Source: Nitrospiria bacterium (GTDB taxonomy: Bacteria > Nitrospirota > UBA9217). Taken from it: a stretch of 64,000 nt of DNA. Positions within the stretch are counted from its first letter, which is position 1. Each line of letters opens with the position of its first letter. The stretch lies in NCBI GenBank assembly GCA_919901555.1, contig CAKKPG010000018.1, forward strand, positions 36,702 to 100,701, given 5' to 3'. The notes under the pieces are model-generated. The model worked only from the letters and a program-made list of their open reading frames with translations. It did no database searches and was not told the origin of the DNA. A program made the translations under genes and the position numbers. Below are positions 18,091-27,207 of the stretch, one piece after another.

Positions 18091-19372
18091 TCAGAAATCC
18101 AGCGGGCTGGCCAATTCTTTAATGGTCTTACTCAGCACACAATGAGTATAGATCATCGTCGTGCGCACATCCGCATGACCGAGGAGCGTCTGGATGGTGC
18201 GGATGTCATAATTTGCCTGCAAAAGATGAGTGGCAAAACTGTGCCTGAACGTGTGCGACGTGACACGCTTCGTGAGTTTGGCCTTGCGCACCGCCTCGTA
18301 GAGCGGCGCCTGCACGTCCTTGTCGCTCAAATGAAACCGGCGCAGTTCCCTCGTTTCCGAGATAAAAGCCAAATTCTGCTGCGGGAAAAACCACTGCCAG
18401 ATGAAATCTTTCGCGGCGTTCCGGTATTTCTTATCCAGCTGATCGTCGAGCAGCACGCCGGTATACCCGGTCTTCAGGTCCTCGTTATGGGCCTCCTTGA
18501 CCCGCTCGAGCTGCGCCAGTAATTCCTGCATGATCGACCGAGGGATCGGGACCGTGCGCGCCTTCTTCCCCTTTCCGTCCATGATTGTCAGCACTCCTTC
18601 GTCAAAATTGAAGTTCTGGACCCGCAGCTTCAGACACTCGAACAGCCGAAGCCCGCAGCCGTACAGGAGCTTCACGACCAGATCATACGGTTGCGTCAGG
18701 TGGCGCAAGACCGCATCAACCTCAATTCGCGTCAGGACCACGGGAATGTAGCTCGAACGTTTCGCGCGCGGGACGTCCTTGTGGTCGCCGAAATCCTTCT
18801 TGAGAATATGCCGGTACAGGAACAAGAGCGCATTGAACGCCTGGTTCTGCGTTGACGCGGAAACCTTGCACGTGACCGCGAGATGCGTGAGATACGACTT
18901 CACATCCGTTGTTGAAAGCGCATCCGGCGGTTTGTTCTTCAAATTGATCTGAAACTTTCGACACCAGTCGGCGTAGGCCTTGAGCGTCCTGTTTATCTGC
19001 CCCCTCATCCTTAGATGCCTGCTTCGCCTGTTGGATTCCGGTTGAGACAGGAACCGGGACCGGCAATGAAAGCGCCGCCCTCACCCTTTCAGCGTGAACC
19101 ACAGCCTGCTTTTTTCGCGTCTGAAGTGAAAAGAATAGGGACAGGGCATGCGCGGCATGGTACAGGCTTTTCCCGGACTTGCCTTTCGAGCGCATTTTTT
19201 CGATAAACAATCGCACCTGCTCGGACTTTGCATCCGGCGGAGGATACTTGACTCGGAAATCGAGGCAGTAGCAAAGCCATTTCCGGTAATCATCGCGCAA
19301 GGAGGATAGAACCGCTTTCTGTTCCAAAACCGCATTAAACTGCTTCAGAATGTCATCAGGAATAGGTTCCAT
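18091..19372 (-). pseudogene. Integron-type tyrosine recombinase, frameshifted
   Basis: Two overlapping frames make one protein. The N-terminal piece begins at ATG 19372 (AGGAGGG upstream) and reads MEPIPDDILKQFNAVLEQ, an additional N-terminal domain; it then loses homology near 19010. The C-terminal piece (18091-19008) carries a second SAM-like core-binding domain (AYADWCRKFQI) and the catalytic domain. That includes Arg in GCGLRLFECLKLR, HTFRHSFATHLL, LLGHADVRTTMIYTH with Tyr, and a terminal SPLDF. The block KKYRNAAKDFIWQWFFP plus RRFHLSDKDVQ corresponds to the extra segment that distinguishes integron integrases from other tyrosine recombinases. The junction lacks about 20 residues expected for the family, so a small deletion plus frameshift has probably inactivated it. 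Confidence 0.82.
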
Positions 19373-19508
19373 CGGTAGCCCTCCTTGAAAAGCTATTCCA
19401 TATCTGCATATTAATTTAATTTCGCGACTATTCCGTTTAATGAATATTAGTCTTTTGGTCAAAATATAATGAATTCAGTTGGATACGTCAAGTTTTTTCT
19501 TAAATTTA

Positions 19509-19537
19509 TTGACCACGCCTTCAATCTATGCTACTGT
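19509..19537 (+). promoter_or_regulatory. Promoter for the first cassette-like gene
   Basis: TTGACC (19509-19514), 17-bp spacer, TACTGT (19532-19537), followed by GGAAGGAGG before ATG 19578. It lies between the divergent integrase and cassette ORF, where a cassette or integrase-region promoter would be expected. Confidence 0.5.
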
Positions 19538-19577
19538 ATTTCGAACCGATAATATCTTGTTGGAAGGAGGATAATTA

Positions 19578-20000
19578 ATGAAAAAAGCCTTGCTGACGCT
19601 TCTTGTCTTGGCAGCCGCGATTCCTTCATTTGCGAAGGAAGTGATCATCTTCACGGGGGTTCCAGAGATAAAAATTAGTGAAGCTGGCACAAATCGCGTA
19701 CCGGAGAACCTGCTCGCCAAAGACAAGGCAATCAAATTCAAATGCACGATCACAAAAATTGATGACAAATATTACTGGACATCCAGGGAGAATGTTGAAT
19801 TAGTCCCTATCACCAGCGGTGCATTCATTACTTATTGGGCGGTCACCGGTTCCGGATATGTTCGAGTCGTTAGACCCGAAATGAAAGAAGAAGTAAGAAA
19901 AATAGGTGCAATGGCCGACGATCCCGAAGGAAGGTACGATTACGTTGAGCATCTGTTGTTGGGCCTAAAATCTGTCACCTATTATGGCAAAGCAAAATGA
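19578..20000 (+). CDS. Exported hypothetical protein, probable integron cassette gene
   Basis: 140 aa with a clear signal peptide (KKALLTLLVLAAAIPSFAKE) and strong SD GGAAGGAGG. The mature part contains FTGVPEIKISEAGTNRVPEN and is otherwise unknown. The base composition is visibly more AT-rich than the housekeeping genes to the left. It is divergent from the integrase and is followed 6 nt after its stop by an attC-like palindrome, the layout of a gene cassette. The function is unknown. Confidence 0.75.
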   Translation: MKKALLTLLVLAAAIPSFAKEVIIFTGVPEIKISEAGTNRVPENLLAKDKAIKFKCTITKIDDKYYWTSRENVELVPITSGAFITYWAVTGSGYVRVVRPEMKEEVRKIGAMADDPEGRYDYVEHLLLGLKSVTYYGKAK

Positions 20001-20005
20001 TTGCC

Positions 20006-20059
20006 TCCCAACAATTCAGCCAGCCGACCGATTCGCAGCATGTGAGCTAATCGTTGAGC
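20006..20059 (+). other. attC-like recombination site
   Basis: The left core TCCCAAC (20006-20012) and right core GTTGAGC (20053-20059; fits GTTRRRY) are inverted. Folding pairs CAAC with GTTG. A one-base mismatch follows, then ATT with AAT, then AGC with GCT, with one unpaired C in the left arm. Paired outer and inner boxes separated by a mismatch and carrying an extrahelical base are the architecture by which integron integrases recognise attC. The AACAATTCAG beginning and GCTAATCGTTGAGC end also look like known attC sequence. The outer arm has two mismatches, so it is degenerate. Confidence 0.55.
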
Positions 20060-20069
20060 ATCGCAGATT

Positions 20070-20660
20070 ATGATTATAATAGGCCCTATAGAAAGCTTCT
20101 TCAAGAACCCAAAATCAGAACCATCTCCTGAAGGTGACGGTATACTTTTTCACCTTCGTCGCGATCTGGAGAAACTTTACGGCGACGAATCAGACAACAA
20201 CGGTGACCCTTCTATGCATACGATGTTGGCCATGATTGGGATGCTCGCCGGGATCGACTATTTGTCAAAGGTTTATTCTTCTGCTGGAAGCTCCAGAAAA
20301 AGATTTGTTGAAACGGTAGAGAACCTATGCAATATGAGTAATGACAATTCTGAGGTAATTTACCAGTTTAGATGCGCCCTCGTTCATTCTGTTGGACTGT
20401 CCACGGTTAGCGATAGTTACAAAAAAGGAACTAAATTCGACTTTGAGGTCACCGATGATAAGTCGGCTCCCCTTATACAAAAGCTGGCTGATGCCAGCAA
20501 TGAAGTGACATACCGAATTAACTACTGGGAGTTAAAGAAGGCTTTTCTAACGGTTATTAACGAGATAGAGAATATCGCCAGGGCGCCTGGCCATCCGAAA
20601 AATGGTCACGTGGTAAACAAGATAGGCTACATGCACTCAGAAAAACTTCTCAAAAGATAG
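20070..20660 (+). CDS. Hypothetical protein, probable second cassette gene
   Basis: 196 aa, starting 10 nt after the attC-like site. Soluble, no signal peptide. The composition is AT-rich like the previous ORF. A helical segment contains YQFRCALVHSVGL, in which RCALVH matches the RX4H arrangement of HEPN RNases; one short motif is weak evidence. No attC-like site was found downstream (20661-20770), so the array is truncated or its last site has decayed. The upstream SD is not obvious. Confidence 0.7.
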   Translation: MIIIGPIESFFKNPKSEPSPEGDGILFHLRRDLEKLYGDESDNNGDPSMHTMLAMIGMLAGIDYLSKVYSSAGSSRKRFVETVENLCNMSNDNSEVIYQFRCALVHSVGLSTVSDSYKKGTKFDFEVTDDKSAPLIQKLADASNEVTYRINYWELKKAFLTVINEIENIARAPGHPKNGHVVNKIGYMHSEKLLKR

Positions 20661-20827
20661 AAATCGATCAACCTGCGGGTCGAGAACGACGCGCAGAAAA
20701 CGCGCGTCTCACCCGCGCGTTCTTACAATCGGTTGTTCGGGCAGCGCAGAACGAAATCCGACACTTCACAAACCTGTTGCTCAATTGGCCGCGCCCCTCA
20801 GGCGTTCTCCCCTCCCTCATCCCTTCA

Positions 20828-20856
20828 TTGACTTCGCCGTATTTTCAATGTATTAT
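20828..20856 (+). promoter_or_regulatory. Promoter abutting the pilC start
   Basis: TTGACT (20828-20833), 17-bp spacer, TATTAT (20851-20856). The predicted start of transcription is about 3-4 nt before ATG 20867, so the message would be nearly leaderless. No SD precedes that ATG. Confidence 0.55.
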
Positions 20857-20866
20857 GATACCCATT

Positions 20867-22057
20867 ATGCCTCTGTTCACCTACAAGGCGGTACGAGAGG
20901 ACGGCAAATCGGTTGCCGATGAGGTCATGGCCGCGGACGCCGCGGAGCTTCGCCTGACCCTCGAAGCCAAGGGCTACCTTGTCCTGAATCTCCAGAAGAA
21001 AACAGCGGGCATCGGGGGCGGAAAGGGAAGCCCAAAGGACTTTCTGATCTTCAACCAGGAGTTCACCACCCTGATCAAGGCCGGCCTCCCCATCCTCCAG
21101 TCCCTGGAGATCCTTCATAAACGGACCGAGAAGCAGGGTTTCCGTGCGGCCCTCGCCGGCATCATCCAGGAGATCAAGGGCGGCGCGACCCTTTCCGACG
21201 CCATGAGCATGTACCCCTCGTTTTATCCGCCGCTTTACACGGCAACGGTGCGGGCCGGCGAGAAGAGCGGCGCCCTCGTGGACGTGCTCAAGCGGTTCAT
21301 CGAATACCAGAAGAGGATGCTCGCCGTACGGCGCAAGCTCATCACGGCCCTCGCCTATCCTTCATTCCTCGTCATGGCCCTCATAGCCGTGCTGGTCCTC
21401 TTTTTCTTGTACATCATCCCCAACTTCACCCAGATGTACGGTGATCAGGCCGGGTCTCTTCCGTTCCTGACCACCCTCCTCATTACCTTTACCGATACGA
21501 TTACTTCATACGCGCCGCTCATCTTCAGCTCCCTTCTTGCGGCGGGGATCGGGACATACCTGTGGCAAAAGACGGACACCGGGAGAGAGGTCCTTGACCG
21601 GGTGAAACTGAAGATACCCCTGGTAAGAACGTTCCTCATCCAGTACCTCCTCTCGCAGCTCACCCGCACCCTCGCCACCGTCCTCCGGGGCGGCATCCCG
21701 CTGGTGCAGGCGCTGGACACCACCGCCGGAGTGATCGCCAACCGGGTGATCGCCCGGAAGCTCGTCGATGCGCGGAAGCACGTGACCGAAGGCGTCAGCC
21801 TCGCCGAGTCCTTCGAGCGCACCGGCATCGCACCGGACATGACGGTGAGAATGATCGAGGTGGGAGAGTCGTCGGGCGACCTGCCGCAGATGCTGGAGGA
21901 CATATCGGACTTTTATGAACAGGAAGTGGAGAACCGGCTTACCCTGCTCACCACCCTGATAGAACCGGTGCTCATGCTCTTCATGGGGCTCATGATCGCA
22001 TTCATTGTCGTGGCATTATATCTTCCTATATTCGAGATGGGGGCGAAACTCAAATGA
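20867..22057 (+). CDS. pilC: Type II secretion/type IV pilus inner-membrane platform protein (PilC/GspF)
   Basis: 396 aa from ATG 20867, which gives the family N-terminus MPLFTYKAVREDGKSV; the ORF track's longer N-terminus is not family-like. Two GspF domains (about 65-190 and 270-390) and three membrane segments are present (LITALAYPSFLVMALIAVLV; near 220; and the C-terminal LMGLMIAFIVVALYLPIFEM). It forms the platform on which the assembly ATPase acts. It overlaps pilB by 4 nt. Confidence 0.93.
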   Translation: MPLFTYKAVREDGKSVADEVMAADAAELRLTLEAKGYLVLNLQKKTAGIGGGKGSPKDFLIFNQEFTTLIKAGLPILQSLEILHKRTEKQGFRAALAGIIQEIKGGATLSDAMSMYPSFYPPLYTATVRAGEKSGALVDVLKRFIEYQKRMLAVRRKLITALAYPSFLVMALIAVLVLFFLYIIPNFTQMYGDQAGSLPFLTTLLITFTDTITSYAPLIFSSLLAAGIGTYLWQKTDTGREVLDRVKLKIPLVRTFLIQYLLSQLTRTLATVLRGGIPLVQALDTTAGVIANRVIARKLVDARKHVTEGVSLAESFERTGIAPDMTVRMIEVGESSGDLPQMLEDISDFYEQEVENRLTLLTTLIEPVLMLFMGLMIAFIVVALYLPIFEMGAKLK

Positions 22058-23772
22058 CCTCGTTCAGAAGAAAACGGCTGGGCGATATCCTTGTCGGCAG
22101 GGGGCTCGTGACCCAGGCGCAGATCAACGACGTCCTGGCCAGGACGGACGGCAGGCAAAAGCGCATCGGCGAGCTGCTCATGTCGGAAGGCATGATCACC
22201 GAGGACGTCCTCGCCAAGACCCTGGCCGAGCAGCGGGACCTCCGGTACATCGACCTCACGGACTTCCACATCAATCCGAAGTTCTTCGAAAAGGTCACCG
22301 TGGACATCATGCAGCGCTACCAGTTCGTGCCGGTTGAAGACGCGGGCGAGGCCCTCGTGGTCGCCATGACGGACCCGAACAACATCCCGGCCATCGATGA
22401 GCTCGAGATGATCCTCGGGCGGGCGCTCGAAATCCGCGTGAGCACGCTTTCGGGGATCCAGGAGGCGCTCAAACGGAGCGGCACGTCGGAACGCGTGCTC
22501 CAGTCGGTCTCCGAGGACTTCAAGTTTCACATCATTAAGGAGCAGGAGGACGGCGAGGAAATACTCTCCCTCGAGACCATCGAGAAGGATGAGAGCCCCA
22601 TCATCAAGCTCATGCATACCACCATCTTCGACGCCCTCCAGCGCCGGGCGAGCGACATCCATATCGAGGCCACGGACAAGAACGTCTGGTTCAAGTACCG
22701 CATCGACGGCGTGCTCTATCCCGCCACGGAGCCCATCGACATCAAGTTTCACAGCGCCATCGTGTCGCGCATCAAGGTAATGAGCGACCTCGACATCGCC
22801 GAGCGCCGCGTGCCCCAGGACGGCAGGTTCAAGATCCGCACCGGCGGCAAGACCATCGACTTCCGCGTTTCCATCATGCCCAGCTCTTTCGGCGAGGACA
22901 TCGTCATCCGCATCCTCGACAAGGAGTCCATCACCGCCGGGGTGAACACCCTCAGGCTCGACAGCCTCGGGTTCGACGAGATGGACCTCAAGCGGTTCCG
23001 CAAAAGCATCCGCGAGCCCTACGGCATGGTCCTCGTCACCGGCCCCACGGGAAGCGGCAAGACCACCACGCTCTACGCCGCCATCACCGAGATCAACACC
23101 GGCGAGGACAAAATGATCACCATCGAGGACCCCGTGGAATACCAGCTCCGCGGCGTGGTCCAGATCCCCGTGAACGAGAAAAAGGGCCTCACCTTCGCCC
23201 GGGGCCTGCGGTCCATCCTGAGGCACGACCCGGACAAGATCATGGTGGGCGAGATCCGCGACGGCGAGACGGCGCAGATCGCGGTCCAGTCCGCCCTCAC
23301 CGGCCACCTGGTCTTCACCACGGTGCACGCCAACAACGCCTTCGACGTGCTCGGCCGCTTCCTGAACATGGGCATCGAGCCCTACAACTTTGTCTCCTCC
23401 CTCAACTGCATCCTGGCGCAGCGGCTCGTGCGGATGCTCTGCCCCCGGTGCAAGAAGCAGGTGAAGCTCACGCAGCAGGACCTCGAGGACTCGGCCGTAG
23501 AGTACGAGAAGTACAAGGACCATCCTTTTTACGAGGCCGCGGGGTGCAAGGAATGCAACTACACCGGATACCGCGGCAGGAAGGCCATTACGGAATTTCT
23601 GGACCTCTCGGACCGCGTCAGAGAGATGATCATCGAGAAGCGGCCGTCCTCGGAGTTACGAAAGGCCGCCCTCGCCGAGGGCATGACCACCCTGCGCCAA
23701 TCAGCCCTCGCCAAGGTCATGGCCGGGAACACGACCCTGAAGGAGATCAACAGGGTGACGTTCATCGAATAA
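22054..23772 (+). CDS. pilB: Type IV pilus/type II secretion assembly ATPase (PilB/GspE)
   Basis: 572 aa. An N-terminal MshEN-like domain (RLGDILVGRGLVTQAQIND) is followed by the ATPase with Walker A GPTGSGKTTTLYA, Asp box ITIEDPVEYQ, Walker B IMVGEIRDGET and His box LVFTTVHANNAFD. A tetracysteine zinc site CPRC...CKEC is also present. It powers pilin or pseudopilin assembly. The order F then E, with a pseudopilin 11 kb further on, fits a T2S or T4P operon split by insertion. Confidence 0.95.
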   Translation: MTSFRRKRLGDILVGRGLVTQAQINDVLARTDGRQKRIGELLMSEGMITEDVLAKTLAEQRDLRYIDLTDFHINPKFFEKVTVDIMQRYQFVPVEDAGEALVVAMTDPNNIPAIDELEMILGRALEIRVSTLSGIQEALKRSGTSERVLQSVSEDFKFHIIKEQEDGEEILSLETIEKDESPIIKLMHTTIFDALQRRASDIHIEATDKNVWFKYRIDGVLYPATEPIDIKFHSAIVSRIKVMSDLDIAERRVPQDGRFKIRTGGKTIDFRVSIMPSSFGEDIVIRILDKESITAGVNTLRLDSLGFDEMDLKRFRKSIREPYGMVLVTGPTGSGKTTTLYAAITEINTGEDKMITIEDPVEYQLRGVVQIPVNEKKGLTFARGLRSILRHDPDKIMVGEIRDGETAQIAVQSALTGHLVFTTVHANNAFDVLGRFLNMGIEPYNFVSSLNCILAQRLVRMLCPRCKKQVKLTQQDLEDSAVEYEKYKDHPFYEAAGCKECNYTGYRGRKAITEFLDLSDRVREMIIEKRPSSELRKAALAEGMTTLRQSALAKVMAGNTTLKEINRVTFIE

Positions 23773-23866
23773 CTTCTTAATCTCCAGCCATACTGTATGT
23801 CTTACCTCATGAGTTTTACTGATCTTTACAGATTGCTGACAGTTTGAAATTGTTTGAAATGTATTA

Positions 23867-23895
23867 TTGACGCTGTTCGCATCCCCGTTTATGAC
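23867..23895 (+). promoter_or_regulatory. Possible promoter for the exported-protein group
   Basis: TTGACG (23867-23872), 17-bp spacer, TATGAC (23890-23895), 47 bp before ATG 23943. Confidence 0.4.
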
Positions 23896-23942
23896 ACATA
23901 ATCGGAAGTTGTAGAACTGACACTATCCATCCGAAGGTATCC

Positions 23943-25223
23943 ATGGCAAAACGAGCTCTCTGCATTCTCACGGCAGTAGTATCCTTGGTAATTGGACTTC
24001 AATCATACGTACTTGCCCAATCTCCATCCGTCTTCGGCCCTGCAAAGTACACAAGAACCACAGGCGCGCCGAATACGTACAGCGACACGTTTCAGATCTG
24101 CAACACGGGAGCCATCTACAAGCTTCTCGTAGAGAACGGCGAAGCAGGCAAAAACAGAATAAGTTCAGCCGTCATAAGCCTCAACGGTCAAGAGATCATA
24201 AGGCAGAATGAGTTTTCTCAGAAAGTTGATAAGATTGAAAAGACTGTAAGCCTTCAACAAGAAAATACTCTCGATATAAAAATTGCAAGCGGGCCGGGCG
24301 GGTTCATTAAAGTAAGTGTTTACTGCGTGGCAAACTGCCTTGAGATAAAGATAACCTCTCCCGCACCGTCAAGCACCATAAATAAAGCAAGAACATTAAT
24401 CAAAGGCGACCTTTACAATGCCTTCGGCGAAACCGGAGTCGTCCTTCAATCCTCCGGTGCCGGCGGCAGTGTTTCAGAATCAGCTCAAATGCAAAGCGAC
24501 AATTTTGCCGGCATTATTCCTCTCCAACAAGGTCAGAACACCATAACCGCTACCGCCACAGATGCCTGCGGATATAAAACCACGGACGCCGTAACGATAA
24601 ATACACAGACCCTCGACGAAAAGATACGACTGACAGCCAATCCAGAAAGCGGCATCCCCACGCTGAGGCCGGACGGAACGACGAGCTTTAGCACAACCAT
24701 AGAGGCAGAGGCATACCTGCCCAGTCCCGTCACCGGCTACTCCTGGGACACGAAAGGAGACGGCATAGCCGATCAGACAGGGGCCACCCTCTCCACCATC
24801 CAGGCGAAATACACCACACCGGGCTTGTATTTCCCCACGGTTACCGTCACCGACGCGTTGGGCATTACCTACACCGAAACGGCTATCATCAACGTCCTTG
24901 ACAGGGCTGCAATGGATGCTCTCTTAAAGGCCAAGTGGGAAGGGATGAAGACGAAGCTGGCAAACCAGGATGTGGAAGGAGCGGTCAGTTATTTCGTATC
25001 CACCTCGCAAGAGAGATATCGGGATATCTTTACAGCTCTAAGCACAGGGCTGCCCGCGCTGGTCCAGAATATGCACGATATACAGCTTATTTACCTAAAG
25101 AACAACGCTGCCAAATATCGCATCAGGAAAAATGAGCTGTATGGTGGACAAACACTGACCATAACCTATTACATCTACTTCGAAGTTGATAACAGTGGAA
25201 TTTGGCGCATCGGCCTGTTCTAA
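23943..25223 (+). CDS. Exported PKD-domain protein
   Basis: 426 aa with signal peptide (LTAVVSLVIGLQSYVLAQ). Residues about 30-130 are a beta domain (KYTRTTGAPNTYSDTFQI), then an Ig-like segment with paired cysteines. A PKD-like domain (about 240-325; GYSWDTKGDGIADQTGA, YTTPGLYFPTVTVTD) and a C-terminal NTF2-like segment (WEGMKTKLANQDVEGAVSYF) follow. It is probably surface or periplasmic. It begins an AT-rich four-gene group of secreted proteins on this strand. No enzymatic motif was seen. Confidence 0.8.
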   Translation: MAKRALCILTAVVSLVIGLQSYVLAQSPSVFGPAKYTRTTGAPNTYSDTFQICNTGAIYKLLVENGEAGKNRISSAVISLNGQEIIRQNEFSQKVDKIEKTVSLQQENTLDIKIASGPGGFIKVSVYCVANCLEIKITSPAPSSTINKARTLIKGDLYNAFGETGVVLQSSGAGGSVSESAQMQSDNFAGIIPLQQGQNTITATATDACGYKTTDAVTINTQTLDEKIRLTANPESGIPTLRPDGTTSFSTTIEAEAYLPSPVTGYSWDTKGDGIADQTGATLSTIQAKYTTPGLYFPTVTVTDALGITYTETAIINVLDRAAMDALLKAKWEGMKTKLANQDVEGAVSYFVSTSQERYRDIFTALSTGLPALVQNMHDIQLIYLKNNAAKYRIRKNELYGGQTLTITYYIYFEVDNSGIWRIGLF

Positions 25224-25313
25224 TGTTTTGAACGGATGTATAGGGGAAATAGTTCCTACGTGAATGATAATGAAGCTTGCAAGGCGCTGTATCTTGTCTA
25301 TAGGAGGCCTGTG

Positions 25314-26474
25314 ATGAAAAGAAAATACTTACTGCTGACATTGATTGCCATTCTTCTCGGTATAATCTGCATGCAGAAGGCAGAAGCTGCTATCTACATA
25401 TCTGAAATTATAGAGGGCTCAGAGAAGCTCCAAGCAGCTACATTGCTCAGCGTCTTCAAAGACGACGGCGCGGCAATCAAGGAAATTACCGTACCCGGGA
25501 TCATGGTGAGAGTATCGCCGGATCAGCAATCCGTTGTCTATGTCGGGATGCCGAGCGATCAAGCCAAAACTGTGCTCTGGGACGTGTTTATCAGCGACAT
25601 GCAACAAACCAAAACTAGAGCGTTTCCTTTTATTAAACCGCCACAAAAACGGGGTCGTTCAATTGCGGGAATGGAATGGTCGCCACAGGGAGACAAACTT
25701 CTGCTGCTTCTGGCCGTCGCATTGCGTGACGATAAGGATTATACCTATCCGGTAGATGTCATCGTTTACGACTTGACCGCCAGTACATTCAGAAAAATCA
25801 CGAGCCTACGAGCAGATTCGCTAAACGAAGCCCCGCTAATTCATGCCGGGTGGTTTCCCGACAACCGGCGCGTGTGGACACGCGAAATATCGTCGAGAAA
25901 AGGCGGAGCTGTCAAGGTAATCGATACGGAGACATCATCAACGCAGACCATCTATGAAGGCATGGCGGACGTGCAACCTTCAAGAAACGGTCATGTGCTA
26001 TATCTAATAGTCCCCGACCAGAAATCATCGAACAAGGATACGCAATCATCTCAAAGTGCTTCTAAAAATGCTAACCTTAAACGGTACGATGTGCAAGCCC
26101 AGAAAATGCAAGATTTAGGCACCATCCCGTACTCCCCGCGTGCGCTCATTGGGAAGTCATTTCTCCTTGGTGCGGATTCAGATCACCTCTTTCTGGTAAA
26201 GGAGCACGTAAAAAGTCTTGCTGAATACCAAATATCAAGTCAAACAGCGACCGAAAAACAATCACCGGATTTACTGTTTGTCCCAAAGGCAGCATCACCA
26301 CGGGACAACCATGTGGCGTGTGGTTATGGTCACGATATGCATAAGCAGGCTGGGTACGGTGTGATGAACTACAAAACTATGCAATACAGGAAGATGAAAG
26401 GTATCGCGAAGAACGCGCAGAGTGGTGAAGCGGCATGGGGAGGCTTGTTGCTCAATCGAATTGAGTGGTTTTGA
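25314..26474 (+). CDS. Exported TolB-like beta-propeller protein
   Basis: 386 aa from ATG 25314, with TAGGAGG upstream; the ORF track uses an earlier in-frame codon at 25236. Signal peptide LLTLIAILLGIICMQKAEA. The body contains WD40/TolB-type strands such as GMEWSPQGDKLLLLL and HAGWFPDNRRVWTR, repeated with Ser-Pro-Asp turns. This suggests a periplasmic propeller binding another protein or a polymer. The specific function is unknown. Confidence 0.75.
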   Translation: MKRKYLLLTLIAILLGIICMQKAEAAIYISEIIEGSEKLQAATLLSVFKDDGAAIKEITVPGIMVRVSPDQQSVVYVGMPSDQAKTVLWDVFISDMQQTKTRAFPFIKPPQKRGRSIAGMEWSPQGDKLLLLLAVALRDDKDYTYPVDVIVYDLTASTFRKITSLRADSLNEAPLIHAGWFPDNRRVWTREISSRKGGAVKVIDTETSSTQTIYEGMADVQPSRNGHVLYLIVPDQKSSNKDTQSSQSASKNANLKRYDVQAQKMQDLGTIPYSPRALIGKSFLLGADSDHLFLVKEHVKSLAEYQISSQTATEKQSPDLLFVPKAASPRDNHVACGYGHDMHKQAGYGVMNYKTMQYRKMKGIAKNAQSGEAAWGGLLLNRIEWF

Positions 26475-26619
26475 ACGCTTCTTGATGAACACGGGCTTCG
26501 GGAGGCGACTTAAATTTTGTTACTTATTAGGACGGTCTTGTGGAGGGCAACGGGGCGAAAAATGATAAAGATACTATTAATTGCTATTATTTTTTACATT
26601 GCGAAAAGCGAAGTGTAGC

Positions 26620-27207
26620 GTGAAAAAGATCATACTGGTCATACTTATGCTCGTGAGTTTTACAATTCTTCTCTCCGGCTGTTTCTATCCCGCCTGCTGT
26701 GTACGTCCGATTCAATATGACGGTGCATACAAGGGCAAGGTGATAGACGCAGATACCGGAGACCCGATCGAGGGAGTGGTCATTCTTGGGACATGGGATA
26801 CCGTATTTTCTGGTGTAGCAGGCGGCGTATCCGAATATTATGATGCAAAGGAAACGGTAACCGACAGGAATGGAGAATTTACTCTTCCCGGCGTGGGATT
26901 AAGGTTAAATATAATTAATAAGCTGGACTCTGTATATGTCTTGATGTTCAAGACAGGTTATGAGTACGTTGACGGGCCTTGGGAATCACTTAAAGCCAGT
27001 TTCTATTACAAAGACAAGATAAAATGGGAAGGGAATAAGTCGACTATCCCGTTGCGCAGGCTGACGAGTGAGGAGCGGCGGAAACATAGCAGTCTTCCCT
27101 CACGTCCGTCCGCGCCTACGAAAAAAATGAAATTAATGACGAAAGAAATTGATAGGGCAAGACGAGAGCAGGGCTTAGAACCACTTAGTGAAGGAGGTGA
27201 AGATTAA
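26620..27207 (+). CDS. Lipoprotein with CarboxypepD-regulatory-like domain
   Basis: 195 aa from GTG 26620 (the ORF track begins with TTG at 26581). Lipoprotein signal KKIILVILMLVSFTILLSGC. A domain of the type YKGKVIDADTGDPIEGVVIL resembles carboxypeptidase regulatory-like (transthyretin-like) folds, and a charged C-terminus follows. Its stop codon shares one base with the ATG of the next gene, and a GGAGGTG lies in its last codons, so the two are translationally coupled. Confidence 0.78.
   Translation: MKKIILVILMLVSFTILLSGCFYPACCVRPIQYDGAYKGKVIDADTGDPIEGVVILGTWDTVFSGVAGGVSEYYDAKETVTDRNGEFTLPGVGLRLNIINKLDSVYVLMFKTGYEYVDGPWESLKASFYYKDKIKWEGNKSTIPLRRLTSEERRKHSSLPSRPSAPTKKMKLMTKEIDRARREQGLEPLSEGGED

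Noticed and set aside
20661-20770. Second attC-like site after the 196-aa cassette ORF
   Set aside because: Palindromic GC runs exist (acgcgcagaaaacgcgcgt) but no paired CAAC/GTTG core of the attC type was found.
21913-23523. 536-aa minus-strand ORF opposite pilB
   Set aside because: Antisense shadow of a clear ATPase gene.
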